A DNA stretch of 64,000 nt. Source: Actinoplanes sp. NBRC 103695 (lineage in GTDB: Bacteria; Actinomycetota; Actinomycetes; Mycobacteriales; Micromonosporaceae). The notes below the pieces were generated by a model, which was given only the letters and a program-made list of their open reading frames with translations, did not search any database and was not told the origin of the DNA. The stretch is taken from assembly GCF_030269485.1 (NCBI RefSeq), contig NZ_BSTL01000035.1, positions 29,403 through 93,402 on the forward strand, given 5' to 3'. Position numbers and translations under genes: made by a program. Within the stretch, counting starts at the first letter, position 1. Every line of letters begins with the position of its first letter. Below, in pieces: positions 42,569 through 51,963 of the stretch.

Positions 42569-43714
42569 CTAGGCGGGGGCCGCCACGAACACCGTGCCCG
42601 TCCCGGCCACCGACACCGGGCCCGCGTCGGCCGCCGCGAACGCCGCCGTTCCAGGGGTGAGCTCGACCGGCGTCCCGTGGTCCTCGGCCGCGAAGGCGTC
42701 CCCCTCGACGCCGACGATGATTCGCGGGCCGCCGGCCGGGATCGGGGTCGGTGGGCGGGAGCCGGACAGCTCGAGGCGGTAGAGCGCGAAATCCTCGATC
42801 GGCACCTGCCAGGTGGTGACGCCCGGCGAGAGTTCGGTGGCGGGCAGGATCGGGTCGTCCAGGACCTCGAAGCGCAGCACCCGCAGCAGCTCGTCGACGT
42901 CCACGCGTTTCGGAGTGAGGCCTCCGCGCAGGACGTTGTCGCTGGCCGCCATGATCTCCACGCCGGCGCCCTCGAGGTAGGCGTGCAGGTTGCCGGCCGG
43001 CATCCAGATCGCCTGGCCGGGCTCCAGCGTGACGTGGTTGAGCAGGAGCGCGACCAGCACGCCGGGGTCCGACGGGTAGTGCTTGGCGAGGCTTCGCGCC
43101 AGCGGTGTGTCGGCGGCGGCCACCAGCGACGCCCGGTCCTCCGCCGGCCACCGGAGCAGCAACCGCACGGCCTCGGCGAGGCCGGCGGCGCCGGTGCGCA
43201 GGGCGGACACCACGGGCGCGAGGGCGGCCACGCCGAAGGACTCCAGGACGTCGGCGGACACCGACGGATCCCGGAAGCCGCACAACGCCTGGAACTCGGT
43301 CAGCGCGACCAGCACCTCGGGCTTGTGGTTGGCGTCGGTGTAGTTGCGCGGCAGCGACGGGTCGGCCTCCTGCGCGGCGAAGGCCTGCCGTGCGTAGGCG
43401 AGGTCGGGGTGCGCCTGCAACGACAGCGGCGCCGACGCGGCCAGGACCTTCATCAGGTACGGCAGGCGCGGGCCGTACCGCTCGACGGCCGGCGAACCCA
43501 GCTGCCCGGCCGGGTCGGCCTCGATCACGTCGGCCAGGCTGGCCGGACCGTGGTGCCCGTCGAGCGTGGACGGGTCGCCGGGGTGCGCGCCCAGCCACAG
43601 CTCGGCCTCGGGGGCGTCGCTGGGCGTCGGGCGGCCCTGCAGGCCGGCCAGGAAGGTGCGCGAGCCCCAGGCGTACGGCCGGATCACGCCGGTCAGCCGG
43701 TGGACGCCGCTCAT
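42569..43714 (-). CDS. manA: Mannose-6-phosphate isomerase, class I
   Basis: 381 aa. It is a zinc-dependent cupin with YAWGSRTFLAGLQG, the zinc site SLQAHPD, NHKPEVLVALTEFQAL, the late motif EIMAASDNVLRGGLTPKRVD and a C-terminal cupin. It interconverts fructose-6-P and mannose-6-P for GDP-mannose synthesis. The start overlaps the CDF transporter stop (ATGA). It is the last gene of the mannose cluster in this orientation. Confidence 0.96.
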   Translation of the reverse strand: MSGVHRLTGVIRPYAWGSRTFLAGLQGRPTPSDAPEAELWLGAHPGDPSTLDGHHGPASLADVIEADPAGQLGSPAVERYGPRLPYLMKVLAASAPLSLQAHPDLAYARQAFAAQEADPSLPRNYTDANHKPEVLVALTEFQALCGFRDPSVSADVLESFGVAALAPVVSALRTGAAGLAEAVRLLLRWPAEDRASLVAAADTPLARSLAKHYPSDPGVLVALLLNHVTLEPGQAIWMPAGNLHAYLEGAGVEIMAASDNVLRGGLTPKRVDVDELLRVLRFEVLDDPILPATELSPGVTTWQVPIEDFALYRLELSGSRPPTPIPAGGPRIIVGVEGDAFAAEDHGTPVELTPGTAAFAAADAGPVSVAGTGTVFVAAPA

Positions 43715-44700
43715 GACGCGTGCGCTTGGGGTGCCGAATCCGCGGTCTGCGTCACCGGGGCCTCCGCGGCCTCGGGCCTGGTGGCCGTGGGGTGATAGAT
43801 GTCCGGCTCGATGTAGATCACCCGCGCGATCGGGAGGGCCGCCCTGATGCGCGCCTCGACCTCGTTGATGTGGGTGGCGATCTCCTCGGCGCGCTCCGAT
43901 CTCGGCACCGCGATCTTGGCGGCCACCAGCAGCTCCTCGGGGCCCAGGTAGAGGGTCTTCATGTGGATGATCCGCTCGACGCCCTCACCCGCCAGGACGG
44001 CCTGCTCGATCTTGCGGACGTCCTCGGGGGTGGCGCCCTCGCCGAGGAGCAGGCTCTTGGTCTCGACGGCCAGGATGAACGCGATCGTGACCAGCAGCAG
44101 GCCGATCGCCGCAGTGCCGACGCCGTCCCAGACGCCGTTGTCGGTGAGCAGGGTGAGCACCACGCCGAACAGGGCGAAGACCAGGCCGATCAGGGCGCCG
44201 GCGTCCTCCAGGAGCACGACCGGCAGCTCGGGGGCCTTGGCCCGGCGGATGAACTGGACCCAGGTGATCTTGCCGCGGACGGTGTTGGACTCGTGGATCG
44301 CCGTACGGAAGGAATAGCTCTCCAGGCCGATGGCGATGACCAGCACCACGATCGGAACCCACTGCCAGCTGTGGATCGGCTCGGGGTGCGAAATCTTGTG
44401 GTACGCCTCGTACAGCGCGAACAGGCCACCGACGCTGAACAGCACGATCGAGACGATGAACGCGTAGATGTAACGGTCCCGCCCGTACCCGAAGGGGTGC
44501 TCGGGGGTTGCCTTGCGCTGCGAACGCTTGCCGCCGAGCAGCAGCAGGGCCTGGTTGCCGGAGTCGGCGACCGAGTGGATCGACTCGGCCAGCATCGACG
44601 ACGAGCCGGTGAGCAGCCACGCGACGAACTTGGTGACCGCGATGCCCAGGTTGGCCGCCAGGGCGGCGATGATCGCCCGGGTGCCCCCGCCCGCGCTCAT
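43711..44700 (-). CDS. Cation diffusion facilitator transporter
   Basis: 329 aa from ATG at 44700 (MSAGGGTRAIIAAL); the frame extends to 44736. Six transmembrane helices are seen, with metal-site residues in MLAESIHSVADSGNQ (helix 2) and VVLLEDAGALIGLVF (helix 5). The C-terminal cytoplasmic domain has LAVPRSE-like and HINEVEARIRAALP segments. CDF proteins export Zn, Mn or Fe by proton exchange. It lies inside the mannose cluster, between manA and the SIS gene. The substrate is not deduced. Confidence 0.9.
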   Translation of the reverse strand: MSAGGGTRAIIAALAANLGIAVTKFVAWLLTGSSSMLAESIHSVADSGNQALLLLGGKRSQRKATPEHPFGYGRDRYIYAFIVSIVLFSVGGLFALYEAYHKISHPEPIHSWQWVPIVVLVIAIGLESYSFRTAIHESNTVRGKITWVQFIRRAKAPELPVVLLEDAGALIGLVFALFGVVLTLLTDNGVWDGVGTAAIGLLLVTIAFILAVETKSLLLGEGATPEDVRKIEQAVLAGEGVERIIHMKTLYLGPEELLVAAKIAVPRSERAEEIATHINEVEARIRAALPIARVIYIEPDIYHPTATRPEAAEAPVTQTADSAPQAHAS

Positions 44701-44752
44701 CGCCGACCTCCGCTCAGCGGATCGGCGCTCGTCCACCGTCGGTGTGCGGAGC

Positions 44753-45982
44753 TCATGGGCGGCTCTCCGGCTTCGGGTTGCTCAGTTCCTTCATCTCGTC
44801 GATCGCCGGGACCGCCATCGGGTCCAGTCCGTGGGCCAGCGCCAGGTAGAGCGAGGCGAAGTCGGGCACCGCGACCAGCGAGGCGAGGCGTTCCAGGCTG
44901 GAGCCGCCCTCGGCGACCAGCACGTCGCAGCGCACACCGCGGCGTTCGGCGAGGGTCTGCACGGCGTCCGCGCGGCGCTCCTCGACGGCGATCGGCTCGT
45001 CCGCGTCCTCCTCCGGGTTGAGCCCGCCGTCCCGGAAGATCACCAGGCGCAGCCGGGTCGTCGGAGAGTCGTCGTCCTCGGAGTCGGGGTCGGCGAAGAT
45101 GTCCCGGGTCGACTCGGCGAGGCCGCCGAAGACGCCGTCGAGCAGACCGACCCGGCCGCGACCGGCCTCGCCCAGCGACCCGGCCATGACCGGGTAGCGC
45201 GCGTTGGCGGCGAGGGTGTCGGCGAACCGGCGGGCCGCGACCGTGGCCAGCGGGGACGAGCCCCAGATGACCGGCACCGAACCGGCCAGGCCGAGGGCCA
45301 GCGCCTTGGCCGGGTTGACGAACGACTCGGCGCCGGGGCGGGAACGCTCGGCGTCGGCGTCCAGCCGGGTCGCGGTCTCCGCCACGTCCGCCTCGTTGAC
45401 CTTGACCAGGCCGAGGCTGCGCGCGGCGAACAGCACCGGGATGGTGAGCCCCCACAGGCTGGCCCGGGCGGGCGCGCGGCGGGGCACCGGGATGAACGGC
45501 GCCCGGGCCCGCTCGGCCATGGCCTGCAGCTCGGAGTCGGGGTTGCCGATCGCGACCAGGCGGGCGCCGCGGCGGTGGGCGGCGTCCGCGGCGGCCAGCG
45601 CCTCGGGGCTGCGGCCACTGCCGGAGACGGCGATGACCACGTCGGCGGCGCCGACCCAGCCGGGCAGCGCGGAGCTGCGGTGCCCGACGATCGGCACCGG
45701 GCAGCGCGGCCCGGCGACGGTGGACAGGATGTTGCCGGTCAGGCCGGCCGTGCCGATGCCGGCGACAACGACCGCACGGGGGCGGCCCTCGTCGACGAGC
45801 CCGCTCAGGTCGGTCTCGGCGGCCAGCGCGGCCGCCTCGCGCACCTGGGCGCCGGCCGACGCGGTCGCCCGCAGCATGCCGCCCGGGTCGTTGTCGAGCA
45901 TCGCCGACTCGTCGTCGAGCAGCGACTCGTTGACATGACGGTGACCGGCGACACCGGACGACCGCTCCAGCGGGCCCGCCAT
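44753..45982 (-). CDS. SIS-domain phosphosugar isomerase-like protein (Rv3256c type)
   Basis: 409 aa from ATG at 45982. The first SIS domain has AVVVAGIGTAGLTGNILSTV and VIAVSGSGRSPEALAAADAA. The second half has FVNPAKALALGLAGSVPVIW and a C-terminal PGI/PMI-like segment (SLERLASLVAVPDFASLYLA, GLDPMAVPAIDEMK). It fits the bifunctional phosphoglucose/phosphomannose isomerase family found between pmmA and manA in mycobacteria. The start shares a base with the Trm112-like stop. Confidence 0.88.
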   Translation of the reverse strand: MAGPLERSSGVAGHRHVNESLLDDESAMLDNDPGGMLRATASAGAQVREAAALAAETDLSGLVDEGRPRAVVVAGIGTAGLTGNILSTVAGPRCPVPIVGHRSSALPGWVGAADVVIAVSGSGRSPEALAAADAAHRRGARLVAIGNPDSELQAMAERARAPFIPVPRRAPARASLWGLTIPVLFAARSLGLVKVNEADVAETATRLDADAERSRPGAESFVNPAKALALGLAGSVPVIWGSSPLATVAARRFADTLAANARYPVMAGSLGEAGRGRVGLLDGVFGGLAESTRDIFADPDSEDDDSPTTRLRLVIFRDGGLNPEEDADEPIAVEERRADAVQTLAERRGVRCDVLVAEGGSSLERLASLVAVPDFASLYLALAHGLDPMAVPAIDEMKELSNPKPESRP

Positions 45983-46146
45983 CAGCGAGCCTCGTCGAGG
46001 AGCAGGATCGGGATGTCGTCCCGGATCTCGAAGACGCGGCCGCACTCGGTGCAGGTCAGCGTCTGCGCCTGCTCGTCATGGGTCAGTGGCGCGTGATGCG
46101 TGTCCGGGCACGCCAGAATGTCCAGCAACTGCGGGTCGAGGGCCAC
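45982..46146 (-). CDS. Trm112-like zinc-ribbon small protein
   Basis: 54 aa from GTG at 46146. ALDPQLLDILACPDTHHAPL, then LTCTECGRVFEIRDDIPILL gives two Cys pairs or Cys-His metal ligands (the first pair is CPDTHH, so one Cys is replaced by His). The IRDDIPILLLDEA ending is the Trm112/UPF0434 signature. Trm112 proteins activate methyltransferases in eukaryotes; the bacterial role is open. It sits between manB and the SIS gene with overlapping stop and start, as in other actinobacteria. Confidence 0.9.
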   Translation of the reverse strand: MALDPQLLDILACPDTHHAPLTHDEQAQTLTCTECGRVFEIRDDIPILLLDEAR

Positions 46147-46195
46147 GGAAACAGGCTCCCTTGCGGCGTGGCGGTCAGGTCCAAACCTGCTGATC

Positions 46196-47575
46196 CTAAC
46201 CTCGCACGATGGCGAGCACCTCGTCGCGGAGGGCTGCCATGCGATCCGGCTTGTGCGCCTCCACATTGAGCCGCAGCAGCGGCTCGGTGTTCGAGGCCCG
46301 CAGGTTGAACCAGGAGCCGTCGGGCAGCGTCGCGGTCAGCCCGTCCAGCTCGTCGAAGACGGCTTTCGGGTACGCCGCGCGTACCGCGGCGGTCCTGGCC
46401 TTGGCGTCCTCGACCGTGGAGTTGATCTCGCCGGAGGCGCTGTACCGCTCGAACTCGGCGGCGAACTCGGACAGCGGCTGGTCCTGCCCGCCCAGCGCGG
46501 CCAGCACATGCAGGGCGGCCAGCATGCCGGTGTCGGCGAACCAGAAGTCCCGGAAGTAGTAGTGCGCGGAGTGCTCGCCGCCGAAGACCGCGTTGGTGCG
46601 CGCCATCTCGGCCTTGATGATCGAGTGCCCGACCCGGGTACGCAGTGGCTTGCCGCCGTTCTCGATGATGATCTCCGGCACCGCGGACGAGGTGATCAGG
46701 TTGTGGATGATCGTGCTGCCCGGGAATTTGGCCAGCTCACGCTTGGCGACCAGCGCGGTGATCGCGGAAGGTGACACCGGGTCGCCGTTCTCGTCGATCA
46801 CGAAGCAGCGGTCGGCGTCGCCGTCGAAGGCCAGGCCGATGTCGGCGCCCTGGGCGCGCACGGCCGCCTGCAGGTCGACCAGGTTGGCCGGATCCAGCGG
46901 GTTGGCCTCGTGGTTGGGGAACGAGCCGTCCAGCTCGAAGTAGAGCGGCACGATCTCCAGTGGCAGCGCCGGCAGCACCTGGTCGCCGAGCACGGCCGGG
47001 ACGGTGTGCCCGCCCATGCCGTTGCCGGCGTCCACGATCACCTTGAGCGGGCGGATGCCGGAGAGGTCGACCAGCTTGCGCAGGTGCGCGGCGTAGTCGG
47101 CCAGCATGTCCCGGTGTTCCACCAGCTGCGGGCCGTCGGCGACCTGGCCGAGGTCGTCGAGCAGTTCCTCGGCGTGGCGGCGGACCACGGCCAGGCCGCT
47201 GTCCTGGCCGATCGCGCGGGCGCCGGCCCGGCACATCTTGATGCCGTTGTACTGAGCCGGGTTGTGGCTGGCGGTGAACATCGCGCCGGGCAGGCCGAGG
47301 GTGCCGGACGCGTAGTAGAGCTGATCGGTGGAGCCCAGGCCGGTGTGCACGACGGCGGCGCCGGCCGCGTTGGCGCCCCGGGCGAAGGCCGACGCCAGGG
47401 CGGGACCGGTGGCCCGCATGTCGTGGGCGATCACGATCCGGTCCGCGTCGTCGCCGGACTCCCGCAGCATCTCGATGAACGCGATGCCCAGCGCCCGGGC
47501 CGCCGCCTCGTCGAACTGGTCGGGGACGACGCCTCGAACGTCGTACGCCTTGACGATCTGCGACAGATCAGACAA
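46196..47575 (-). CDS. manB: Phosphomannomutase/phosphoglucomutase
   Basis: 459 aa. The phosphoserine loop is FTASHNPAQYNGIKM, the Mg loop LAFDGDADRCFVID, the sugar loop EHSAHYYFRDFW and the phosphate-binding end RASNTEPLLRLNVE. All four are intact. It converts mannose-6-P to mannose-1-P for GDP-mannose, lipoglycan and mannosylation. It is upstream of Trm112-like, SIS, CDF and manA genes on the same strand. Confidence 0.96.
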   Translation of the reverse strand: MSDLSQIVKAYDVRGVVPDQFDEAAARALGIAFIEMLRESGDDADRIVIAHDMRATGPALASAFARGANAAGAAVVHTGLGSTDQLYYASGTLGLPGAMFTASHNPAQYNGIKMCRAGARAIGQDSGLAVVRRHAEELLDDLGQVADGPQLVEHRDMLADYAAHLRKLVDLSGIRPLKVIVDAGNGMGGHTVPAVLGDQVLPALPLEIVPLYFELDGSFPNHEANPLDPANLVDLQAAVRAQGADIGLAFDGDADRCFVIDENGDPVSPSAITALVAKRELAKFPGSTIIHNLITSSAVPEIIIENGGKPLRTRVGHSIIKAEMARTNAVFGGEHSAHYYFRDFWFADTGMLAALHVLAALGGQDQPLSEFAAEFERYSASGEINSTVEDAKARTAAVRAAYPKAVFDELDGLTATLPDGSWFNLRASNTEPLLRLNVEAHKPDRMAALRDEVLAIVRG

Positions 47576-47693
47576 TGCTCGCTCCTCAGCCCTGGGGATC
47601 CTGTCGCGAGACTATCGGAGCAGAGGTAGCGGAAAGGCCGCAACTGCGCAGCGTGCTGGTCTCGGCCTCGTTACAAGTGGTGGCTCAGCGTGC

Positions 47694-48353
47694 TCAGCCG
47701 CCACGGTGAACCTGCGCGAGGGCGGCGCGGCAGGTGTGGTCGGCGGCGCGGGTGGTCTCGGGCAGGCGGTAACGCGGGGTCAGCCGCAGCGTCAGCGCGC
47801 AGGCCGTGGCCAGGTCCATCCGGTGGCCCGCGGAGACGTACACCGGTTTGACGCCGTCCCGGGTGCGCAGCAGCGCGCCCACCTCCTCGCCACGGTCGAT
47901 CAGCGCCGTCCGCTCGCCGCGCTTCTCCCCCGGCTCGTCCGCCTCACCGACCAGGCGGGTCTTGCCGACGCCGAAGGTGGGCAGGTCGAGCAGCACCCCG
48001 AGGTGGCAGGCGAGCCCGAAGCGTCGCGGGTGGGCCCGGCCCTGCCCGTCGCAGACGATCACGTCCGGCTTGTCTTCCAACCCCTCAAATGCTTCGAGTA
48101 CGGCGGGAAGCTCGCGAAACGCGAACAGCCCCGGCACGTAGGGGAAGGCCGGCTCGCCGACCGCCACGGCCGTCTCCCGCACGGACAGGTCCGCCCCCAG
48201 CACCACCACCGCGGCGGCCAGCCGATCCTCCCCGTAGGCGACGTCCACCCCGGCGAACGTCAACGGCTCGGCCGGGACCGGCCCATCGAGCAGTTTCAGG
48301 CGCAATTCATCCTGAATCGCAAACGCCTCATCCGGGTTTCTCGGCCACTCCAT
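47694..48353 (-). CDS. nfi: Endonuclease V (deoxyinosine 3' endonuclease)
   Basis: 219 aa from ATG at 48353 (MEWPRNPDEAFAIQ); the frame is open to 48386. Catalytic motifs are LTFAGVDVAYGEDRL (first Asp), VIVCDGQGRAHPRRFGLACH (Asp and DNA-binding loop) and GVKPVYVSAGHRMDLATACA. It cuts DNA one base 3' to deoxyinosine and starts alternative repair. It is not part of the mannose pathway. A long hairpin lies just upstream. Confidence 0.94.
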   Translation of the reverse strand: MEWPRNPDEAFAIQDELRLKLLDGPVPAEPLTFAGVDVAYGEDRLAAAVVVLGADLSVRETAVAVGEPAFPYVPGLFAFRELPAVLEAFEGLEDKPDVIVCDGQGRAHPRRFGLACHLGVLLDLPTFGVGKTRLVGEADEPGEKRGERTALIDRGEEVGALLRTRDGVKPVYVSAGHRMDLATACALTLRLTPRYRLPETTRAADHTCRAALAQVHRGG

Positions 48354-48433
48354 CTGCCAGAGGCTAGTTTGCGCGGGGCGGTCCACCGTCCCGCGTTTTC
48401 AGATGGCGGGGCCCGTCCCGGTGGTTGCCCCGT

Positions 48434-48502
48434 CGATGAGATGGCCCGGTTTTCCGACTCCCGCGGGTTTTGCGGGCGTCGGAAAACCGGGCCATCTCAT
48501 CG
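48434..48502. repeat. Long perfect hairpin in a divergent promoter (family with 30417)
   Basis: A 25-bp perfect stem (48434-48458 with 48478-48502) encloses a further CCCGC/GCGGG stem and GGGTTTT loop. The flanks (CGGTGGTTGCCCC and GGGGGCGACCACC) add a nearly complete outer stem, making about 105 bases in all. The GGTTTTCCG...CGGAAAACC core matches the terminator at 30417-30493. Here it lies between the divergent starts of nfi and the GAF regulator, an odd place for a terminator. Confidence 0.85.
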
Positions 48503-48590
48503 GCTTCATGGGGGGCGACCACCCGGAGGAGCGGAGCGACGACCATCAAGCACAGTTGTCCAACCGCGTGATGCGGGTCACGATGGGGGC

Positions 48591-49874
48591 ATGTCCAACC
48601 CGTGGCTCGCCCTCGATCGCGGCGCCGATCCCGCTGAGCGGATCCGGCAGGTCGGGCGTGCTCACGAGCGGTTCGTCACAGGCGATCATCAGATCGGCGG
48701 CCCGGCGGCTATTCGCAGCGTGGTGGCTGACTCGTGGAAGCGGTCGGCGCATGCGATCACCCCGGACAGCACCGCGCCGATCGAGATCGCCGACGGGGAT
48801 CTGGAGGCCTACCGGGCGGCGCACCCGCTGTCCCGGGTGCTGCCGATCTTCCGGGATCTGCTCGGCGGGCTGGCCGAGGACGGCGAGCACCTGATGGCGG
48901 TCTGCGACGCGCACGGGCGGCTGCTCTGGGTGGAGGGCACCTCGACGGTGTTGCGTGCCGCCGACGCGATGAACTTCGTGCCGGGCGCCCGCTGGGACGA
49001 GGCCCACGCCGGCACCAACGCCCCCGGCACCGCGCTGGCCGTCGATCACCCGTTGCAGATCTTCGCCACCGAGCACTTCAGCCGTACCGTGCAGCGCTGG
49101 ACCTGTGCGGCCGCCCCCATCCACGATCCCGCCACCGGCCGGTTGCTCGGCGCCATCGACGTGACCGGCGGCGACCATCTCGCCAACCCCCACAGCCTTG
49201 CTCTGGTACGCGCCACCGCCCTGGCCGCCGAGGCCTTCCTGTCCACCCACCGCCCCGCCGACACGGTCACGCCCTCGGTGGCGGTGCTGGGTCGCGACGA
49301 GGCCCTGGTCACGCTGGGTCAGAAGCGGGTCAGGCTCGGTCGCCGGCACTCGGAGCTGCTGATCCTGCTGCTGACGCATCCGGAGGGGCGCACCGGAGAC
49401 CAGCTGGGCCTCGACCTCTACCACGACGACCTGAACCCGGTCACGGTCCGCGCCGAGCTGTCCCGGCTGCGCCGCATCCTCGGGCCGGAACTGCTCGACT
49501 CGCGTCCCTACCGGCTGCGCGCCGACCTGAGCGCCGACTTCCGCACGGTCACCGACCACCTCGACGCCGGCCGGGTGACCGAGGCCCTGGCGGAATACGC
49601 CGGTCCGCTGCTCCCGTCCTCGGACGCCCCGGGCGTGAGCCGGCTGCGCCGGGAACTCGACGCCCGCCTGCGCGACGCTCTGCTCCGGCGGGCCGACCAC
49701 ACCCTCCTGGAGGCCTGGGTGCGGTCCTCGTGGGGCGCCGACGACCTGCAGATGTGGGAGATGTACGCCGCCCTGCTGCCGGCCCGGTCGCCGGCCCGGA
49801 CGACGGCGCTGAACCGGATCGGTCAGCTGGCGGCCGAGTTCGGCATCCGGGCCGGAAGCGGCGTGCGGCCCTGA
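48591..49874 (+). CDS. GAF-domain transcriptional regulator (AdhR/AcoR-like without AAA)
   Basis: 427 aa from ATG at 48591. The N-terminal part (ADPAERIRQVGRAHERFVTG, VVADSWKRSA) and the GAF domain (HLMAVCDAHGRLLWVEGTS, RWDEAHAGTNAPGTALAVDH, VQRWTCAAAPIHDPATGRLL) match activators of aldehyde/acetoin genes. There is no AAA domain. The C-terminal half (RLGRRHSELLILLLTHPEGR, VRAELSRLRRILGPELLDSR) is a winged-helix and helical domain typical of actinobacterial regulators of this kind. It lies just before an aldehyde dehydrogenase gene and is its likely regulator. Confidence 0.88.
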   Translation: MSNPWLALDRGADPAERIRQVGRAHERFVTGDHQIGGPAAIRSVVADSWKRSAHAITPDSTAPIEIADGDLEAYRAAHPLSRVLPIFRDLLGGLAEDGEHLMAVCDAHGRLLWVEGTSTVLRAADAMNFVPGARWDEAHAGTNAPGTALAVDHPLQIFATEHFSRTVQRWTCAAAPIHDPATGRLLGAIDVTGGDHLANPHSLALVRATALAAEAFLSTHRPADTVTPSVAVLGRDEALVTLGQKRVRLGRRHSELLILLLTHPEGRTGDQLGLDLYHDDLNPVTVRAELSRLRRILGPELLDSRPYRLRADLSADFRTVTDHLDAGRVTEALAEYAGPLLPSSDAPGVSRLRRELDARLRDALLRRADHTLLEAWVRSSWGADDLQMWEMYAALLPARSPARTTALNRIGQLAAEFGIRAGSGVRP

Positions 49875-49946
49875 CCACGACGGCGGCCCGCTGAAACCAC
49901 GGGCAGCTTCGACGGCTCGTACCGTGAAACGGTCTTGACCTTGGGT

Positions 49947-49969
49947 TTGCAACGTCCTTGCAACGTTGC
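49947..49969. promoter_or_regulatory. TTGCAACGT direct repeats before adh
   Basis: TTGCAACGT occurs at 49947-49955 and 49958-49966, 11 bp apart. The second is part of the palindrome GCAACGTTGC (49960-49969). They are 45-65 bases before the adh start, where a GAF-type activator would bind. Binding is inferred. Confidence 0.5.
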
Positions 49970-50014
49970 CGTAACTAACGTCGCCTCATCCGCTGACCCA
50001 ACGGAGGCGACAGC

Positions 50015-51538
<1,524 letters not shown>

Positions 51539-51541
51539 ATC

Positions 51542-51925
51542 ATGCCCGTGACCCGAGTTGACGTGACACCCGCGGCGGCCGACCTCATGCGGTCGCTGCG
51601 GGTGCAACACGGACCCCTGATGTTCCACCAGTCCGGCGGCTGCTGCGACGGCAGCTCCCCGATGTGCTACCTCGAGGGCGAGTTCCGCACCGGGGCGTCG
51701 GACGTACTCCTGGAATCCCTCGAGATCGACGGCGTCGACGAGCCGGTCACGTTCTGGATGTCGAAGTCGCAGTTCGAACTCTGGAAGCACACCCACCTCA
51801 CGGTTGACGTGGTCCGGGGGCGTGGGTCCGGGTTTTCGCTGGAGGCGCCTGAGGGGGTGCGGTTCCTGATCCGCAGCCGGCTGTTGTCGGAGGAGGAGAT
51901 CGCGGAGCTCGCCGCCCGGGCTTAG
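51542..51925 (+). CDS. DUF779 protein
   Basis: 127 aa from ATG at 51542. RVDVTPAAADLMRSLRVQHG, then LMFHQSGGCCDGSSPMCYLE with its Cys-Cys-Asp-Gly and second Cys, then VTFWMSKSQFELWKHTHLTV. The Cys/His pattern suggests metal binding. DUF779 proteins are co-transcribed with aldehyde dehydrogenases and probably bind copper or assist the enzyme, as proposed for MimB-like cases; the role is not proved. A three-base gap separates it from adh. Confidence 0.92.
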   Translation: MPVTRVDVTPAAADLMRSLRVQHGPLMFHQSGGCCDGSSPMCYLEGEFRTGASDVLLESLEIDGVDEPVTFWMSKSQFELWKHTHLTVDVVRGRGSGFSLEAPEGVRFLIRSRLLSEEEIAELAARA

Positions 51926-51963
51926 CGGATCTTTTTGTCGGGGCCCGGCGCTAGGGTCCTCGC

